From NCBI GenBank assembly GCA_013044065.1, contig JABEVA010000346.1:1-5259 (forward strand): DNA of 5,259 bases, written 5' to 3'. Shown here in pieces: positions 4,410-5,259 of this stretch. Numbering within the stretch: position 1 is the stretch's first letter; each line of letters starts with the position of its first letter. The stretch comes from Phycisphaerae bacterium. Its GTDB lineage: Bacteria; Planctomycetota; Phycisphaerae; WQYP01. Position numbers and translations under genes: made by a program. The notes beneath the pieces are model-generated. The model ran no database searches, was not told the origin of the DNA, and was given only the letters and a program-made list of their open reading frames with translations.

Positions 4410-5259
4410 TTACTGCTCTCCCACCGCGGCTGTCATGGGCCGCGCCGCGGCGAATTCCACGACCATCGGATAAATCGCCTGATAAATGCACCGCCCCCCC
4501 GCCACCACGGCCAGGCGACCCTGCCAGCGCAACATCACGCGAGCAGGTTTGATCTTAAACTTAGGGATCGCCTGCAGTTCAGCAGGCAGTTCGTAGGCGG
4601 CCGATCCGGTGACGGGGCTTTGCGCTCTGGCCGTCGCCGATTCCACCAACGACTGCGCGGAAAGCCACGGGATATCCTCCACCAACTGCGAACCCGAGCG
4701 CAACAAATCGCTCACAAAGAGCGCTTGCCGATGGCAACTCATTTCCAAAATAATTTTCTCGACCCTCATGCTGCGCCGAAACCGCTGCACCACACGAGCC
4801 TCCACCGTTTGCCCCATTTTTGGCCGGGCATGGTTGACGGTTACCACCGGTTCATGGATCCGTCCGAAAATCCACAGCCACCGCAGACTCATTACCAGCG
4901 GCACCAAGGCCAACACCACACCAACCACCAAACCCACCACCGCCAGAAATTGATAGTGTCGGCCGGCCATGACAAAGTACTGTCCGAAAGTCAAGGCCAT
5001 CACCGCCAACCATGCCAGCAACACCCCTAGCCAGAACCGAAGCTCTCCGCCGATGGTATGCCGCGGTTGCAACACAAACCATCCCTCCGCACTCGGGCGC
5101 ATATCCACATTGGGATTTGGACCGATCAACGGTGCCAGCACGGTACGCCCGGCCCACAGTACCACCAGGGCCATCATCACAGGGACCAGCACCATCCCAT
5201 AAAAGGCAAAAGAAAAAGGCCGCGCCAAAAGCGTCTTCCGCGGATCGTCCGGGTTGTAC
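4410..5259 (-). CDS. DUF3592-like membrane protein with C-terminal beta-rich domain, C-terminal part, truncated by window edge
   Basis: The minus-strand frame is open to the right edge and gives 282 residues. A TTG at 5228-5226 could serve as a start, but the frame continues upstream through YNPDDPRKTLLARP. That resembles the conserved Y-x-P-x-x-P segment just before a membrane helix in DUF3592 proteins, so the gene very probably begins outside the window. Membrane segments lie at about 17-40, 74-96 and 104-132 of the fragment. The soluble tail (135-282) has alternating hydrophobic residues suggestive of beta-strands, including a segment around KIKPARVMLRWQGRLAVVAG (235-254). A similar arrestin-like tail is known to me from some DUF3592 proteins. 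No enzymatic motif is visible and the function is unknown. The stop is one base from that of the convergent adenosyltransferase. Confidence 0.72.
   Translation of the reverse strand, partial: YNPDDPRKTLLARPFSFAFYGMVLVPVMMALVVLWAGRTVLAPLIGPNPNVDMRPSAEGWFVLQPRHTIGGELRFWLGVLLAWLAVMALTFGQYFVMAGRHYQFLAVVGLVVGVVLALVPLVMSLRWLWIFGRIHEPVVTVNHARPKMGQTVEARVVQRFRRSMRVEKIILEMSCHRQALFVSDLLRSGSQLVEDIPWLSAQSLVESATARAQSPVTGSAAYELPAELQAIPKFKIKPARVMLRWQGRLAVVAGGRCIYQAIYPMVVEFAAARPMTAAVGEQ

Noticed and set aside
4424..4450. GC-rich inverted repeat CCGCGGC/GCCGCGG downstream of the adenosyltransferase
   Set aside because: It has no U run on either strand and lies inside the coding sequence of the convergent gene; more likely codon-driven GC symmetry.
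1..5259. CRISPR array, insertion sequence, phage, toxin-antitoxin or defence genes
   Set aside because: I looked for regularly spaced repeats, transposase-like frames and small paired genes on both strands and saw none.

Overview
The window looks like ordinary chromosomal DNA of a moderately GC-rich Gram-negative bacterium. The PVC superphylum (Verrucomicrobiota or Planctomycetota) is the best guess. It rests on remembered resemblance of the sugar transporter to families common there, on the GH95 glycosidase, and on the Sel1-repeat and DUF3592-like genes. No marker gene fixes the taxonomy.

Layout. Bases 1-1785 (minus strand) are a two-gene carbohydrate operon: an MFS/GPH-type sugar-cation symporter, then the N-terminal 109 residues of a GH95 glycosidase (alpha-L-fucosidase family) that runs off the left edge. 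Bases 1786-2175 are a divergent intergenic region with a candidate promoter for the sugar operon, an inverted repeat abutting its -35 box, and an AT-richer stretch with a near-palindrome. Bases 2176-2868 (+) encode a small Sel1-repeat protein. Bases 3035-3763 (+) encode an unrecognised protein with six predicted membrane segments; a good candidate promoter precedes it and a candidate terminator overlaps its stop codon. Bases 3854-4408 (+) encode a PduO-type ATP:cob(I)alamin adenosyltransferase with the family's signature motifs. Bases 4410-5259 (minus) are the C-terminal part of a DUF3592-like membrane protein that runs off the right edge and converges on the adenosyltransferase with one base between the stop codons.

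How the genes fit together. The clear functional unit is transporter plus GH95 enzyme. The glycosidase has no signal peptide, and an in-frame stop rules out a longer N-terminus, so the sequence supports import of an intact (probably fucosylated) saccharide followed by cytoplasmic hydrolysis. The adenosyltransferase makes adenosylcobalamin. A link to fucose breakdown through a B12-dependent diol dehydratase is conceivable, but its separate transcription unit does not suggest it. The Sel1 and six-segment proteins have no assignable pathway. I saw no CRISPR array, tRNA, rRNA, insertion sequence, phage gene or defence system. The most informative leads are the intracellular fucosidase-symporter pair, its candidate operator, and the two poorly characterised membrane proteins.
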